Of a DNA stretch of 64,000 bases, positions 47,501-59,500 are shown piece by piece. Source of the stretch: Orobanche coerulescens (taxonomy: Eukaryota > Streptophyta > Magnoliopsida > Lamiales > Orobanchaceae); assembly GCA_033398695.1 (NCBI GenBank), contig CM065801.1, positions 51,656,358-51,720,357 of the forward strand. The letters are read 5' to 3'. The notes beneath the pieces are model-generated. The model had not been told where the DNA came from. It was given only the letters and a program-made list of their open reading frames with translations, and did no database searches. A program made the position numbers and the translations under genes. Every line of letters begins with the position of its first letter. The first letter of the stretch is position 1.

Positions 47501-50500
47501 TTGCACTTATAAATAAACATTTTTTTTGATTTTTTATTTTTTTTCTTTTTTTTCTTTTCTTTTTCTTTTTCTCTTTGTTTTTCTTTTTCTTTCTCTTTTT
47601 CTTTTCCTTTTTCTTTTTCTTTTTGGTTTTCTTTTTCTTTTTCCTTTTCTTTTTCTTTTTCTTCAACTTCTTTTTGGAGTCAAATCTGATCTTCATGGAC
47701 TTGTATTTTCGTCATGGGAACTAATGTGATTTTTCTCCCATCTTTCTCAAATGAGTAACGATTCTTCTTCCCGCTAAGTTGGGCATCTCGATCGTAATGC
47801 CATGGTCTCCCCAACAAAATATGGCAAGCATGCATTGGTACAACGTCACATAGGATATCATCATAGTATTTTCCAATTGTGATGGTTATGAGTACCTGTT
47901 TATTCACCCGAACCTCTCCGCAATCGTTTAGCCAATGAAGTCTATAAGGCTTAGGATGTCGCGTTGTTGGTAATTCTAACCCCTCGACTAGCATCGCACT
48001 AGCCACATTGGTGCAACTTCCGTTATCAATGATCACACTACAATTTTTATTTTTCACAAAACATCTAGTGTGAAAAAGATTTTCTCGTTGTTTGTTATCG
48101 TTGCTCGCTTCCTCCTTTGCCTTCACATTCAACACCCTCCTAATGACAAGTGCGGGTGCGAATTCTAGTTCCCCTTCATCACTTTCTTCTTTCCCTTCTT
48201 CCTCATCTTCATCATCTGTTTCATATTTTCCGTCCTCCCTAAGTATCATTGCTCGTTTATTAGTGCATTGGGATGCAATGTGTCCTCGCCTGTGGCATCG
48301 AAAACACTTGATGTCCCTGTTTCTCGTGTTTGTATTTTCTACGGATGTAGATTGGATTTCGGGTTTTGTTCGACTAGCACTCCCCAACCTCAAACTTCCC
48401 CTTCATGGTGCTTTTATCAAAACTACCCTTGGATACGTCTCGATTTCCTGTTTGAGGCTTCCAAGGAGTTGTGTACTCCGTGGAGTAAGTATTGTTGCCT
48501 CCCCTTCGCAAGTTCCTCTCAATTTTGATCGCTGCATATACCATGTCCTCGAACTCAACATAATGTTGTTTATCAACTTCTTTAGAGATCTCCGCTCTCA
48601 TGCCATGTAGAAATCTCGCCATTGTGGCCTCCCTCGATTCCCTCACATCGGCACGGATCATTAACATCTCCATTACCTTTCGAAAATCTTCGATGCTCCT
48701 TGGACCTTGTTTTAAGGATTGAAGGCGAGAAAATAGTTCCTTATGATAATAATTACGAACAAATCTTCTACGCATTACAGTCTTTAATTCCTCTCAACTA
48801 TTAATTGGCCTTTCTCCATTCCTCCTTCTATCCGTCACAAGTTGGTCCCACCAAATGCTGGCATATTCGGAAAATTCGGTTATTGCTAACCTCATTTTTT
48901 TAGTACTAGCATAGTTGTGGCAATCAAATATAGTTTCCAACTTCCTCTCCCAGTCAAGGTATGTGTCGGGATCGCTCCGCCCTTCGAAGGCTGGGATTTT
49001 CATTTTTATATTTCCCATACTTCGGTCTTCCTCGTTTCATCCTTCCCTTTCATACCGTCTACGTTGTTCTCTCCGACCTCCTCGACCACTTCCTCCTCGA
49101 TTTTGGTAAATTCCATCCTCGGAGAATGTTTCATCATCGTACTCTCTATATGAGATGGGACTCGGATTCCTTCTTCTAAGGTGGTGCTCATCCTCTTTAT
49201 TTTTTTGTAAATTTTTATCGCTTCTTCTTGTCGATCTTGTCTTCTAATTAACTGGGTGAGCATTTCTTGTATGTTCTGAAGGGCTTCGTTTCCTTCATTT
49301 TTCTCAATATCGAATTTCGACATTTTTTTTTGCTCCTTTTTTTTGGCTTTTTTTTTGCCTTTCTTTTTTTTTGGCCTTTTTTTTGTTTTTTTTTTCTCCT
49401 TTTTTTTTACACACACACAAATTAATCCTCACAAGATCCTCACGTATATCGCTCGATCACTCAGCGCTCGTGTATCACTCTTTTAGTTTTTTTTTTTGCA
49501 CGGTTCTTGTCTTTTATCACTCGGCTTTATATAAATGCCACACAACTCACAAGGTGATTATATAGACTTGTATTGTGACAAAGTATTTAATTTTACAGGG
49601 GCGGTAATCCGCACTCCAGCTTTATATTTATTTTATATTTCACTGTGGTGGTAGAACCGACCTTCGTGATAGAGCCAAGAAGAGAAGGACCAGGCAGGAA
49701 CCTGAGCAAAGATTTCAATGGGAGGGAAAAGAGCTATGGTTCGTTGAGGAATTTTTGCCTGCTGAGATGGCACTATCTCTGAGAATTGCTCCAGGATAAA
49801 GATTGCTCCCACAGCAGTCGTTCATAAATTTTATGTCCTCAACCTGGCCAAAGCTCTGGGCTGTTCTGAAGAAATATGCCAAGAAGTTCGATGCCTATCC
49901 TATGATCCCCAATTTCACACCTGAAGAAGCCCCCACTTTGATGAATAATGATCTGGATGAGCTGGCTCTTCAGAAGGAGATTAAGAAACTGTGTTAGAGA
50001 ATAACTTCACATCTCACGAGGAACAAGAGTTTGCATCTCTGGTAGTCAGGAGGAAATATGGACTAGCTTCAGTTTCCAAAAAGCCAATCGGAGCAAAACC
50101 TTTAAGGTTTATCCCTCCATCAAAGCTGAAGGTTTCTAGAGGAAGAGGGAGATAGACTACGCTTGTAATTTACTTGTTTTGTTTACTTTGAAATCTACTT
50201 GTAAATCTTTGCAACACTTGTGATTTTCTTGTATCTTGTTCATTCAAACTGCACTGTATTGTAAACATCAATAAAAACTTTATAAGAGTCATTTGAATGA
50301 CAACCTCTAGTTGTCTCAAAAGAGGACTGAGTTTGATTTGTGTCATGCACTTTATTTGCACAGACTTACTTACATTTGAATGCTTTAGTTTTGCCATCAT
50401 CAAAATAGGGGGAATTTGTTAGGAATACCTATTAGATTTTGATGATGTCATCCCTGTATTGATTCATTATTCAAATGTATGTTTAAAGTACTTGGCAAAA

Positions 50501-53500
50501 TGTAAAGAAGAACCAAATGAATATCTTCTATAGGCCTTAAAGTTCTTAGGCTTAGTATTATTGATCAGTTGTAAAATCGACTAAGCACAGACAAAGAACT
50601 TTATTTCAAAAAAGAGAAGATCAGAGAAGTTCATTCCACATCAGAGGACTTTATCTCAGAGAAGTCCAAGTCAGAAAACTTCAAGTCACAGAAGTCAAGT
50701 CAGAGAACATTAGGACAGAGAACTTCACTTCAGAGCAAAGAAGATCATCTCAGAGAAGTTCAAGTTAGAGAACTTCAAGGCAAAGAACTTCAGAGGAGAG
50801 AAGTCCAGAAGCAGACATCATCAGAGCAGAGAACTTCATCTCAGAGAAGTTCCGGTCACAGAACCTCAAAAGGACTTTACATCAAATAAGGTTGACTGCA
50901 CTTCAGGCAGCTTTGACCAAGTTATTTCGCAGTGTTCTCGGCCTACCAAGATACTCACCACGCCAAAGAAGCGTTGAAAGTCAACAATCACAAAAAGTCA
51001 CATGCGGACGTAGGAGACAAACTTGAAAGATTCCCGGAAAGCAAGGAATTAAATATTCATCAAGATCCGCGCTCTGAAGACTTTATACTTATTCTAATCA
51101 AGAATAACGGCGCTCACAAGTAAGTCTTTCAAACGGTCGGAATTGAAAAGGGAATCCAGCCTTGCAACGGATTGATAAGATAAACAAAGAAGTCCACTCT
51201 CCAACGGACGGATTTGTTACAGTAGTGCAACGGCTATGAAGGAAGCTCAAGGATCGTACTATATATATCTGAAGATATGAACTGAGCAAGACACGATGCG
51301 AACAACAGTGCGAACAAAACTTACAAGCGATCAAAACATTCAAGCAATCAAAAGCATTCTATAGCATCGTGAAAGAGCAAGCTTAAGAGATCATATCCAA
51401 AGAAGTTCTTTGTTGGAGAAGACAACACTCTTGTCTAAAAACTCAAGTACGGGGTTGTTTTCTTGAACGAGGTTCTTAAAAGTAAAGAGACTGTAAATGC
51501 ATCCATGGGTTATCGGGTTCTTGATTGGAAGGTGATAGACAACTCGAGCGTTGTTGAGGCATCCAAGGGTTTTCAATCAGGAGGTGCTAGGCGAAGAGGA
51601 GTTGCACGCCACGGCTTCCACCGGTTGGAAGTCATTGTAATTCAGCAAAATTCATTGTAACCTTTATCACTGGTTGACAGTTATAGTGAATTTATCTCCA
51701 ACTGGTTTAGAGAGAAGTCGATTAGTAGAGGATTACCCCACCTCTGAAACCACTATAAGTGCATGCGTGTTTTACTGCATTGAACATCAGACTTACCTGC
51801 TGCATACATATTTATCGTTCCATTAGTTAGTTATCTGCAGAGAACATTAAGTTACATGCTATCGTCATCAGCTGTCTTCCGCATATCTTGTGTGCAGACG
51901 ACTCTAAGTCATTCGTACAGCTGAGAAACTCACTCTGACTTTCAGGAAAAGAGTTTCAATAAGTCTATTCACACACACCCTAGACTTATTCCTGACGACT
52001 TGTGACCTACAAAGTCTTCGCAGATTAATGAAAAACTCGGTGCTAACTGCTTAAACAGAACATGTTGGCCGAGCTGTGTGCAGAACTCATGAAAATAATA
52101 GCAGTATCTAACATATTATCAAGGGATAATTACAAAACTACCCCTTCAATTTTGGAGTAAGTACAAGAAGACTCAGAGAAGTTCCTAAAAAAAAAAACAC
52201 TAACGTTGAAGATGCCTTAAATTTAGGGGGCAACTGTAATATTTTCATAAATGTTTGTGTTTGTGTTTGTGTTTGTTGGGGGGGGGGGGGGGGGGGGTAA
52301 ATTTTTTTTTGCTTATGAATGGAAAAGTGTAAGACAAAATCAAACCCCGGGGAGTTTTTCGTAATTTTGAAAGTTCTCTTACTTTTTGTTTGTAAATCTT
52401 CCAAACCGAGTCTTACTTTTCTTGGTAATTATCTAAATTAGGCCTATTACTCGGTCGGGTCGAATCGGTTAATGGGTGTTACCAACTGTCACGCCAAAAC
52501 TTTCGGTTTTATAATTGTCTTACCAATTACCAAAGCAAAGATTTCGGTTAATAATTATTTTTACCAAATTCGATATATCAGTTTTTGGAATTACCAACTT
52601 TATAATAAATATAATACAACAAAACATATTCTTTATGGATACCTTACAAAACAGATCATACTCTACGACCTCTACTTCTGCTCTTGAAATAAGAAGTATC
52701 AAACTTTTTCCAGCTATGAGCATACTATATTCTTAGTTCCGATCTTTCTGAATGAACTAATATTTTAAGAGAACATGTATTTCGTTAGGAAATGATTATA
52801 ATTACTTGTTAATATTGTTTATTATGCTGTTGATTATAGAGAAAGTTGGTATGATATTGGTAAATACTTATAACAACGAAAAAGAAGAATGTAAATTTCA
52901 AAATGAAAATAATAATAATATCTATAGTTACATAATTAAATATATGCTTTTAAGTATTGAATACTCATGATATATACACAAACAAATGTCATTTCGGTAA
53001 TTTCGGTATTTACCAATACCATACCAACTTTTTCGGTATTTTTTTGATTTCGATAAATTCGATTTCGGTCATTCAAATCTGGTTTACCACACCAAAAAAT
53101 TTCGGTCGGTGTTCGGTCGGTTTGATAATTACCAAACCAAGTGGCACCCCTAATCTGAATCAATGCAAAACATGATATAGTTACCTTGTGGCCGCTCTTT
53201 TCAGTGAAAAAAGCGGGGAACTCATTGGTCCGATATGCAGCAACACAAACACCTTGAGTTTCCTATTTCATAAAAAAAGAAACATGTTATTTTCCGACCA
53301 GTAATGCATACCAGTTTTTAATGATTATATTGGAGGTAAAGGGCGATCACCAAATACTCCAGGGTTCTTGGAATATCTAAAATTGATTTCACACCCGCAG
53401 AAACTACAGCAACATGTGTCCTTCCCAGCTCGATAAGATCAGAAGAAATATCCATAGCTGTAATATAAAAATAAAAAGAAAAAATCAACATGTCAAACTA

Positions 53501-56500
53501 TGTATTTGTACTTTAGATATCAAAATTTATATTTGATATACTCAGAATGAGACCGATTCATTTCCGTATCAGACAGGTGTGGTTATTTTCTCTATTCAGA
53601 TCTAACACACGATACTAAATCAACTCTAAAATGAAAAAAAATAATGACTAATTAAAGTATAATACATGTCTATTTCACATCTTCAGGACTACAACAGGTA
53701 CCACCAGAGAATTCAACATATATTAATCACTACAGAAACGTAGCAAAAGCGAAACATACTACTCTCTCCATGTCTATGCACTCCCCCAATACCCCCAGTG
53801 ACAAATATTTGAATGCCAACCTGCAAAAGATTGAAGTAAAATTCAGCAAGTACAATCTGTTTTTTCTTAGGGGTACAGGAAGAATGAAAGCCACTTAAAA
53901 AAGAAGATGATAAACATTCCACAATTACCATAGATGCAAAGAACATTGTTGCAGAAACAGTTGTAGCGCCATTCCCTCGAGTAGCTACCTGGAAAGATTT
54001 AATGTCCTCAGTTTGTGTATGGAAAAAAAAAATAGTACAAAAAACGCAATAAATATTTAATATAAGATGAATGATTTCCCCTGGCTAGATGTCAGCTAGA
54101 TGTTATCCATGGAATTTCTGGGCAAAGGAATATTTTCATGAGGCATAACATATACTAACCTCCGTTTCAAAGTATTTTGGAACAAAGAGAGTTCATGCAG
54201 TTCAATGTATAACTTTCACCATTAGTATTTTTAATATTATATTAGTAAAAATTCCCCAAAAAAATATTAATCAAAATATACATCGAGATCATCCAACATC
54301 GTACATGTTTACATTTAGTTTTATATTAGTATAGAAATAAGTAAGATAGAAATTTAGTATATGAATAGTGTTAAGTAGTGAAGCTTTGCAAGTAAAAAGA
54401 AACGGAGGATAGTATTTTTAATATAAAGCATTTCCTTGTAAAAAATCAATCTGAAGCAGACTTTGTCAACCAAATATAACTTTATGTTCCGCTCTGAATG
54501 ATGCAGTCAAGAACATGACAGTTCAAATAAGAGTTGCAACCATAAAAAGGTAACAGACAAGCGTCAACTACCATTAAATACTCACAACATGTGCAATGTC
54601 CCTGCGAGCTGTCTTTCGAGCTTTTCTTCCTAAGATAGCCAGCCTCTCAAGTTCCTCGGCTGATAAACCTTCAACGTAAGTAAATGCCTCAAATCGGACA
54701 TTCTTTATCTCTCTTAAACACTAAATATGCAGAAAAAAACAGAAACACCAAAGCCAAATACACTTTTCTGAATTTCATGAAACCATGAACAATCCCCTAG
54801 AGAAAATAATCAAAGAAAATAGGTTCGTTATCCAATGAACCCATATAAGTTCATTTTCAATTGCGACATTAGACTTTTTGGCTCAAAGTTTGTAAATTTA
54901 GACCACATTTTCAACTAATATACATATATAAATTATTTTAATATGGGTTCTTGTTAGATTCGTTTTTATATGTATTTTCAATATATTAATTTTTAAAATT
55001 TCTACTAATAAATGGTCAGGATGTGGATGTGTCTTGAAGACCGTGAATGTCTATTGCAATTAGAAGTGAACAGATGATGTTGGAGCAAGATTATAGGTAT
55101 CTTCGCCATTTTGAGATAGGCGCCGAGTATATATAAGAGTTATGAAACTCTTTGCGCTTTGCGGAAGCGAATTAAAGTGAGGAAATTAAATGACAAGATT
55201 TATGGAGGTTCGGCCAATAATGTCTACGTCCTCTCTTCGTAACTTTTTCCTTAGGTTAAAGATCAACCTCTGCGTCTCGTCTTCTATCGGTCCGAGGGAT
55301 ACCGTTACAATCTCGTCTTCTATCGGTCCGAGATAAACCGTAACACACTTGTCTTTTAGTCGGTCCAAGTTAAACCATTTTCCTTTTCTATTGGACAAGG
55401 AATCAACCTATCTAGCTTTCGATGGATACTAGATAAACCTCACGTGGATATAGATTACGATTCTTATAATGTCGGATCCTTGATCCTAATAACACCGAAT
55501 CCAATCTTATCCTTTCTTTTTCCTCTCGTGTATGTTTTCGTGTATAACACTCAAACACTTAACAAATAAGCGCAAATACAACAACAATGATATCTGATCA
55601 ATATGTAATTTGGTTGTACTTGTTTTCTTGCTTGATACCAAATGGTTTGATATTTATAGGCTTAAAGGCTCAACTAGCCGTTAGCCTACTGTTCCTCTTT
55701 AACGTGCGCTAGCCTTCCCGCATAGCGTACGTTAAGCTCATTACGTACGTTAAGGCATCTTGCTTACGTACGTTAACTGCTTGCAACTTCAGTCCAGTAG
55801 CTTCTGTCCATACTATTGTGTGCGTTAGCTTATCGATTACGTATGTTAACAGCTTGATGTAGCGTACGTTAAACTTATTACGTAGCGTATGTTAACTCAT
55901 CCAAAGTCATAGATCCGTTGCATGCCTTTTTGACTTTGACGCCGAATCTTTCCAACATTCATCTGTTTGAAATCGTATTCAAACTTCATTACGTACGTTA
56001 ACAACTTTGTGTTACGTACGTTAAGCACCTTCGATAGCGTGCGCTATACATTGCATATAGCGTGCGTTAAGCATGTCATCTGCAGTCGTCTCTCTTCAGG
56101 TGGCTTTTTATTACGTATGTTAAACTATGACAATAGCGTACGTTAGCTTCATTAAAATGAACTCCTTTGCTTTTCAGTACGGCTCGTGGGTCTTCGACTT
56201 CTTTGTTGTTTTGTTTTGCTTCCTTGTTGTTTTTCTTTGATTAACAACTAATCATCAAAACTCAATTATGAATGTATGAAATAAAATATTCCAACAATCT
56301 CCCCCTTTTTGATGATTACAAAACAACACTCTTCAATGGGATAAACCTGGAAAAATATATATATATATATATATATGTACGCGAATCAAAGTTTTTGGCT
56401 TTGTTCGTTTCGTTAGTTTTCTTAGTTTTCTCCTCCCATCTTTTCTTTTCTCCCATTCTTCTTCTCCCCCTTTTTGTTATCAGCAAAAAGTGCATCTACG

Positions 56501-59500
56501 ATTATAAAATCGATAATAAAATTATGACAATATGTATGCAGAAAATGGGTAAAACTCCCCCTGACAAAATTCTCCCCTTAAAAATATAAAAACTCCCCCT
56601 GAGTTAAATATTAATATGAATAAAATCAATTTTGATTTTTGGGGACCCAACCAATAGTTGGTTTTTCATTCGAAACATAAACGATATTTGGAATAAAGTT
56701 TCCTTTTAGAATCCAAATATTTTTAGTTTTTATCGTCCGACGTGGGCTTTTGCAATTCGAAATGTGATGCCCAAGTTTTAAACATTTATCGCAACGAGGT
56801 ATTTTGAAATTTAAGGATTCGGTTTTATCATGCGGTTTGAATCCTAACCCCTGTTTGTTTAAAGTATATTTTTTAACGGAAAGCATTTGTTCAAATTTGT
56901 CATTTCCGCAAGAAAATTTATTTGTTAAAACTTTGAGTTCGTCTTGAACTTTCAAAAGATCATTCTTTAATTTATTTTCAATTTCAAGACACTTCGAATG
57001 ATCGATATCAATAAATTTCTCTTTTTCTTTTATTTTGGAAATTTCAATTTCCAATACTTTATTTTTCGATTGGAGGGATTTAATTTCAATTAAAGCATTT
57101 TGAAAATCAGTATGTAAAAGTTCGAATGTTTCAAAAAGTTCATCGTGAGAGGATGTACTAACCTGACTTTCGACGTCGCTTTCGTCGAATGAACTTCGTG
57201 TCATGAGAGCGAGATTATTTTGATTGAAATCATCATCTTCATCTTTATCGCTCCATGTTGCAACAAGTACTTCCTTCTTGGAAGTTGAGGCTCGACAGTT
57301 CTTAGCAAAGTGTCCTGGTTTGCCACAGATTCGACAGTTGTTGTCGAATTTCTTAGATTCGCCCGATTTGATATCCTTGCTTCTCCGGTTCAATAAGTTT
57401 TGAAACTTATTTATATTTTTGGCATAATATGCCGATTCTTCATCATCTTTGTCCACTGGGATTTCTTCGATCTTTGATACCTTTTTAGCTTTTAAAGCTA
57501 TTGTTCTTTCCTTCGGCTTCGGCTTTGCGTTCCGAGATTTTAGTACAATCTCGTAATTAATTAGCGAACCCACAAGGGCGCTAAAATCAAGATTATTTAA
57601 ATCTTTCGATTCCATAATCGTTGTCACCGTGCCGTCCCATTCCCAAGGTAGTGATCGTAGGATCTTCTTTACTTTTTCACTACTCGAAAAGGGTTTTCCG
57701 AAACAAGCCAATCCATTCGTAATGACCGAAAATCGGTCGAGCATTATTGTAATGTATTCGTCGTCTTTCATTTGGAATAGCTCGTAGTCGTGGAAAAGCA
57801 TGTTAATCTTCTGTCTCCTTTACTTGATTTGTGCCTTCGTGTGTGACTTCTAGCATTTTCCATATCTCCTTGGCACTATCACAAGATGAGATTCGGTTGT
57901 GTTCTTCCAGGTTTAAAGCACAATATAATAATTGTGTTGCTTTGCAATTATAATGGTCATTTCTCCAATCGGAATCATCATATTCTTCGAAACTTTTAAG
58001 CGTACCGTTGGTGTTCGTCGGAATTTTCGGACCAAGACATATAACTTCCCACAGTTCGATGTCGTATGCTCGGATGAAGATAGACATCTTTTTCTTCCAA
58101 GTCATGAACTTCGATCCATCAAAGAATGGTGGTCGGTTTAAAGCAAGGCCTTCGACCGGGGCAAGTTGAAACGCCATCGGATCTTCCTCGGATGTTAAGC
58201 CGATTTATATGGATACCCGTTCCGATACCAATTGTTGGAGCAAGATTATAGGTATCTTCGCCGTTTTGAGATAGGCGCCGAGTATATATAAGAGTTATGA
58301 AACTCTTTGCGCTTTGCGGAAGCGAATTAAAGTGAAGAAATTAAATGACACAAGATTTATAGAGGTTCGGCCAATAATGCCTATGTCCTCTCTTCGTATC
58401 TTTTTCCGTAGGCTAAAGATCAACCTCTGCGCCTCGTCTTCTATCGGTCTGAGAGATACCGTTACAATCTCGTCTTCTATCGGTCCGAGATAAACCGTAA
58501 CACACTTGTCTTTTTGTCGGTCCAAGTTAAACCGTTTTCCTTTTCTATCGGACAAGAAATCAACCTATCTACCTTTCGATGGGTACTAGATAAACCTCAT
58601 GTAGATATAGATTGCGATTCTAATAATGCCGGATCCTTGATCATAATAACACCGAATCTAATCTTATCCTTTCTTTTTCCTCTCGTGTATGTTTGAGTGT
58701 TATAACACCGAATCCAATCTTATCCTTTCTTTTTCCTCTCGTGTATGTTTTCGTGTATAACACTCAAACACTTAACAAATAAGCTCAAATACAACAACAA
58801 GAATGAATATAATGATATCTTATCAATGTGTAATTTGCTTGTAGTTGTTTTCTTGTTTGATACCAAATGGTTTGGTATTTATAGGCTCAAAGGCTCAACT
58901 AGCCGCTAGCCTGTTGTTCCTCTTTAGCGTGCGCTAGCCTTCCCGCATAGCGTACGTTAAGCTCATTATGTACGTTAAGCATCTTGCTTACGTATGTTAA
59001 CTGCTTGCAACTTCAGTCCAGTAGCTTCTGTCCATACTATTGCGTGCGTTAGCTTATCGATTACGTACGTTAACTGCTTGATGTAGCGTACGTTAAGCTT
59101 ATTACGTAGCATATGTTAACTCATCCAAAGTCATAGATTTGTTGCACGCCGAACCTTTCCAACGTTCATCTGTTTGAAATCGTATTCAAACTTCATTACG
59201 TACGTTAACAACTTTGTGTTACGTACGTTAAGCACCTTCGATAGCGTGCGCTATACATTGCATATAGCGTGCGTTAAGCATGTCATCTGCAGTCGTCTGT
59301 CTTCAGGTAGCTTTTTATTACGTACGTTAAACTATGACAATATCGTACATTAGCTTCATTAAAATGAACTCCTTTGCTTTTCAGTGCGTCTTCGACTTCT
59401 TTGTTGTTTTGTTTTGCTTCCTTGTTGTTTTTCTTTGATTAACAACTAATCATCAAAACTCAATTATGAATGTATGGAATAAAATATTCAAACAGATGAA

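Larger units (their letters stand above)
43685..49660 (-). mobile_element. Gy-3: chromovirus-like Ty3/gypsy nested in Co-3 (5' end incomplete)
   Basis: Minus-strand order gag, protease, RT, RNase H, integrase, then a probable 3' LTR to 43685. No second LTR copy is found at 49420-49660, so the 5' LTR seems lost together with about 3 kb of Co-3. The gag, protease and integrase tail ([20 protein letters not shown]) resemble plant chromoviruses of the Reina/CRM kind; the clade is tentative. It lies in the same sense as PUMY. Confidence 0.85.
37039..52011 (+). mobile_element. Co-3: copia element of the Co-1 family in PUMY intron 8, carrying a SINE and a gypsy
   Basis: LTRs 37039-38565 and 50417-52011; TSD aagtc at 37034-37038 and 52012-52016. 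The primer site, gag, protease, integrase, RT and purine tract match Co-1 in order and sequence, but are broken throughout. RNase H and about three quarters of the ORF after pol are absent; Gy-3 sits at that point. The element is antisense to PUMY. Confidence 0.92.
55078..59494 (-). mobile_element. Co-4: gag-only copia retrotransposon (TR-GAG type) in PUMY intron 3
   Basis: LTRs 55078-56296 and 58233-59494 start tgttggag; the right copy ends caaaca and the left ccaaca. TSD gatga at 55073-55077 and 59495-59499. The 1.9-kb interior encodes only gag; there is no protease, integrase, RT or RNase H. Known: such terminal-repeat retrotransposons with a GAG domain depend on autonomous partners. Same sense as PUMY. 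Confidence 0.9.

Noticed and set aside
52272..52300. Long G run, considered as a G-quadruplex regulatory site
   Set aside because: A single homopolymer next to (TGTTTG)n inside an intron; length is assembly-sensitive and there is no positional signal.
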